Assembly: GCA_051745265.1 (NCBI GenBank)
Contig: JBNJDW010000078.1
Span: 1 to 7,904, forward strand
DNA from: JBNJDW01 sp051745265
GTDB lineage: Bacteria; Pseudomonadota; Alphaproteobacteria; Micavibrionales; CSBR16-224
Direction of reading: 5' to 3'
DNA: 7,904 bases
Shown: piece by piece, positions 5,756-7,904 of the stretch
Layout: each line of letters begins with the position of its first letter
Numbering within the stretch: the stretch's first letter is position 1
Position numbers and translations under genes: made by a program
The notes under the pieces: generated by a model
What the model saw: the letters and a program-made list of their open reading frames with translations, nothing else
The model's database searches: none
Told to the model about the DNA's origin: nothing

Positions 5756-7438
5756 ATGGCCTCGTACGAATATATTTATGTGATGAAAGAGCTGTCAAAG
5801 ACGTATCCGGGCGGAAAAAAAGTTCTGGATAATATCTTTCTCAGCTTTTACCCCGGCGCAAAAATCGGTGTGCTGGGCCCGAACGGCTCTGGTAAATCGA
5901 CGCTGTTAAAAATTATGGCCGGGATTGAAACCGAATTCAACGGCGAAGCCTGGGCCGCCAAAGGTGCCAGCATTGGCTATTTGCCGCAGGAACCGCAGCT
6001 GAATCCTGACAAAACGGTCAAAGAAAACGTCATGGAAGGGCTCGGCGATATTGTCGATCTTCTCAATGAATATAACGAGATCAGCGCCCAGTTTGCGGAA
6101 CCCGATGCTGATTTTGAGGTTCTGCTCGAAAGACAAGGTGAATTGCAAGAACAGATCGAGGCCAAAGACGGCTGGTCGATTGAAACCACGCTTGAAATGG
6201 CCATGGAAGCCCTGCGCTGCCCGCCCGGTGATTCGCCGGTGACGCATCTGTCCGGTGGTGAAAAACGCCGTGTTGCCTTGTGCCAGCTGTTACTGTCAAA
6301 ACCTGACCTGTTACTGCTTGATGAGCCGACCAACCATTTGGATGCCGAAACGGTTGCCTGGTTGCAGCGCCATCTGGATGAATATCCGGGCACTGTCGTT
6401 ATGGTCACGCATGATCGTTACTTCCTTGATAATGTCACCGGCTGGATTCTGGAACTGGATCGTGGCTCGGGTATTCCGTATGAAGGCAATTACACGGCCT
6501 ATCTGGAAAACAAACAAAAACGCATGACACAGGAAGCCCGGGAACAGGATTCCCGCGCCAAGACGCTGTCGCGGGAACTGGAATGGGTGCGCCAATCCCC
6601 CAAAGCCCGTCAGGCAAAATCCAAAGCGCGGATCAGTGCCTATGACGAAATGCTGGCCGAAAGTCAGAAACAGGAAAAAACCCGTAATAACCAGATTGTT
6701 ATTCCGGTGCCGCCGCGTCTGGGGAACCGTGTTGTTGTTGCGGAAAACCTGACCAAAGGCTTTGGTGACCGGCTGTTGATTGATGATCTGAATTTCAGCC
6801 TGCCGCCGGGCGGGATTGTCGGTATTATCGGCCCGAACGGTGCCGGTAAAACAACGCTGTTCCAGATGATTGCTGAGCGCGATGAACCGGATTCAGGTAC
6901 ACTTGAAATTGGTGAGACCGTGCAAATGGGCTATGTCGACCAGAGCCGCGATGAGCTTGACGATAACAAGAATGTCTGGGAAGAAATTTCCGGCGGCGAT
7001 GAAATTCTGGTCCTGGGTAAACGCGAACTGAATTCCAGAGCCTATGTTTCAAGCTTTGGCTTCCGCGGTCCGGATCAGCAAAAGAAGCTCGGCATGTTGT
7101 CAGGCGGGGAGCGCAACCGCGTGCATCTGGCCAAAATGCTCAAGAAAGAACATAACCTGCTCTTGCTTGATGAGCCGACCAATGATCTCGATACGGAAAC
7201 ACTGGCCGCCTTGGAAGATGCCCTTGAAAACTTTGCTGGTTGCGCCGTGGTCATTTCGCATGATCGCTGGTTCCTTGACCGTCTGGCAACGCATATTCTG
7301 GCCTTTGAAGGTAACAGTCAGGTCGTCTGGTTTGAAGGCAATTATCAGGATTACGAAGCGGACCGCAAACGCCGCCTTGGTGAAGATGCCAATCAGCCGA
7401 CACGCCTGAAATATAAACCGCTGCGTAAGGCGTCCTGA
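5756..7438 (+). CDS. ettA: Energy-dependent translational throttle protein EttA (ABC-F ATPase)
   Basis: A 560-aa protein, against 555 aa in E. coli, to which it is close along its length (FLSFYPGAKIGVLG, GYLPQEPQLNP, THDRYFLDNV, GWILELDRG, LEWVRQ, SHDRWFLDR). EttA binds the ribosomal E site next to the P-site tRNA and gates the first elongation cycles according to the ATP/ADP ratio. Two ABC domains are visible. ABC1 has Walker A GPNGSGKST (41-49), the EttA arm region (about 95-140), signature LSGGE (165-169), Walker B with E190 and switch H219. The tRNA-contacting linker (about 240-320) is rich in charged residues. ABC2 has Walker A GPNGAGKTT (359-367), signature LSGGE (448-452), Walker B with E473 and H502. 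All catalytic residues are intact and there is no transmembrane domain, so it is not a transporter despite ABC homology. The EttA-type arm and linker separate it from Uup and YheS. It is divergently transcribed from the HAD gene, and the next gene follows after 121 bp. Confidence 0.96.
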   Translation: MASYEYIYVMKELSKTYPGGKKVLDNIFLSFYPGAKIGVLGPNGSGKSTLLKIMAGIETEFNGEAWAAKGASIGYLPQEPQLNPDKTVKENVMEGLGDIVDLLNEYNEISAQFAEPDADFEVLLERQGELQEQIEAKDGWSIETTLEMAMEALRCPPGDSPVTHLSGGEKRRVALCQLLLSKPDLLLLDEPTNHLDAETVAWLQRHLDEYPGTVVMVTHDRYFLDNVTGWILELDRGSGIPYEGNYTAYLENKQKRMTQEAREQDSRAKTLSRELEWVRQSPKARQAKSKARISAYDEMLAESQKQEKTRNNQIVIPVPPRLGNRVVVAENLTKGFGDRLLIDDLNFSLPPGGIVGIIGPNGAGKTTLFQMIAERDEPDSGTLEIGETVQMGYVDQSRDELDDNKNVWEEISGGDEILVLGKRELNSRAYVSSFGFRGPDQQKKLGMLSGGERNRVHLAKMLKKEHNLLLLDEPTNDLDTETLAALEDALENFAGCAVVISHDRWFLDRLATHILAFEGNSQVVWFEGNYQDYEADRKRRLGEDANQPTRLKYKPLRKAS

Positions 7439-7450
7439 TTCTGTATTTTT

Positions 7451-7497
7451 AGTGGCCAGGCCATTGAATTTTGTTGAGGCCGCTTTATATTAATTTT
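7451..7497 (+). terminator. Possible weak terminator after ettA
   Basis: AGTGGCC (7451-7457) can pair with GGCCGCT (7478-7484) as a 7-bp stem with one G-T wobble around a 20-nt loop, followed by an interrupted T/A-rich tract (7485-7497). The loop is large and the T tract is broken by As, so termination may be inefficient or Rho-assisted. Confidence 0.3.
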
Positions 7498-7559
7498 CAT
7501 AATCCATGGTGAGAATATCGTTGGATGTATAAGAATAATGAAGAAAATATTCAATAGTT

Positions 7560-7904
7560 ATGGAGAATCTAATACGCTTTTTATCAAAACAAAATGGTAA
7601 CGCCCTTTTTCTGATTTTGATTGCAGTGGCCTTATTTGCGGCACTGTCTTATGCTGTGACTCAATCGGGCCGTGGCGGTGGTGACACTGACCGGGAACAG
7701 GAAATGATTCTGCTGGGCGAGGTGCATAACCAGATCGCCGCGTTTCAGCAGGCTATTCAGCGTATGCGTGTTATCAATGGCGTTGCGCCTCAGGATATAA
7801 CGGGGCACTCAGATCCTGCGAGTGAGTTCTTTTGTGATAGTGGGGAGGCTTGTCTTTTTGCAGATGAGGCTGGCGGCCCTGCAAGCGGCAGACCGCCACC
7901 CTCA
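7560..7904 (+). CDS. Membrane-anchored pilin-like hypothetical protein, 3'-truncated by the window edge
   Basis: An open frame of 115 codons from ATG 7560 runs to the window end without a stop. The start MENLIRFLSKQNG is short and basic, followed by one hydrophobic helix of about 20 residues (NALFLILIAVALFAALSYAV, 14-33), then TQSGRGGGD and a polar domain with two cysteines (C93 and C99). A basic leader, a glycine, then a single N-terminal helix resembles type IV pilin and pseudopilin architecture, but the canonical glutamate five residues after the glycine is absent. Processing by a prepilin peptidase is therefore uncertain. I recall similar N-termini in uncharacterised alphaproteobacterial proteins, often in several copies per genome. 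The remainder would be outside the inner membrane. An in-frame stop at 7539-7541 and no other usual start codon before 7560 fix the start, although no good Shine-Dalgarno precedes it. Upstream, TATAAG (7528-7533) is the only -10-like string and has no clear -35. Confidence 0.72.
   Translation, partial: MENLIRFLSKQNGNALFLILIAVALFAALSYAVTQSGRGGGDTDREQEMILLGEVHNQIAAFQQAIQRMRVINGVAPQDITGHSDPASEFFCDSGEACLFADEAGGPASGRPPPS

Noticed and set aside
5756..7438. ABC transporter or antibiotic-resistance ABC-F reading of the tandem ATPase
   Set aside because: There is no membrane domain, and the arm, linker and end-to-end likeness fit EttA rather than resistance ABC-F proteins.
7453..7463. TGGCCAGGCCA palindrome after ettA as a terminator hairpin
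   Set aside because: The perfect arms leave a one-base loop, so the stem cannot form as drawn; the alternative long-loop pairing is listed with low confidence.

Overview
The window looks like chromosomal DNA of a Gram-negative bacterium with moderate GC (roughly half), most likely an alphaproteobacterium. The best clue is the partial gene at the right edge. Its N-terminal hydrophobic segment (GNALFLILIAVALFAALSYA) resembles a pilin-like family I remember from Micavibrio-type and other alphaproteobacteria; this is recollection, not a search. The two housekeeping genes (oplAH and ettA) are ordinary proteobacterial types.

Layout: (1) 1-2628, the C-terminal two thirds or so of a fused HyuA-HyuB protein, an ATP-dependent 5-oxoprolinase, entering from the left edge. 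(2) 2629-4972, an array of three tandem same-strand paralogues (222, 208 and 269 aa). Each is a stand-alone domain resembling the ADP-ribosyltransferase fold usually found inside large phage or conjugative 'polyvalent' proteins. The first two genes have their own similar promoter-like upstream blocks; the third starts 4 bp after the second and is probably translationally coupled. (3) 4984-5676 on the minus strand, a HAD-superfamily phosphatase/phosphomutase that converges on the array with an 11-bp gap. (4) 5756-7438, the ABC-F protein EttA, divergent from the HAD gene with a compact 79-bp shared promoter region. (5) 7560 to the right edge, the start of a membrane-anchored pilin-like protein cut by the window.

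How they work together: oplAH (glutathione/pyroglutamate salvage), the HAD phosphatase and ettA (translation throttling) look like independent housekeeping functions. The unusual part is the ADP-ribosyltransferase-like array. It has no visible partner (no antitoxin, immunity protein, ADP-ribosylglycohydrolase or macrodomain, no secretion signal, no phage or conjugation genes in view). The paralogues have diverged in length and at key residues, including a His-Gly-Thr to His-Ala-Thr change in the first copy. This array is the best candidate here for something undescribed. No tRNA, rRNA, CRISPR array, insertion sequence or attachment site was seen.
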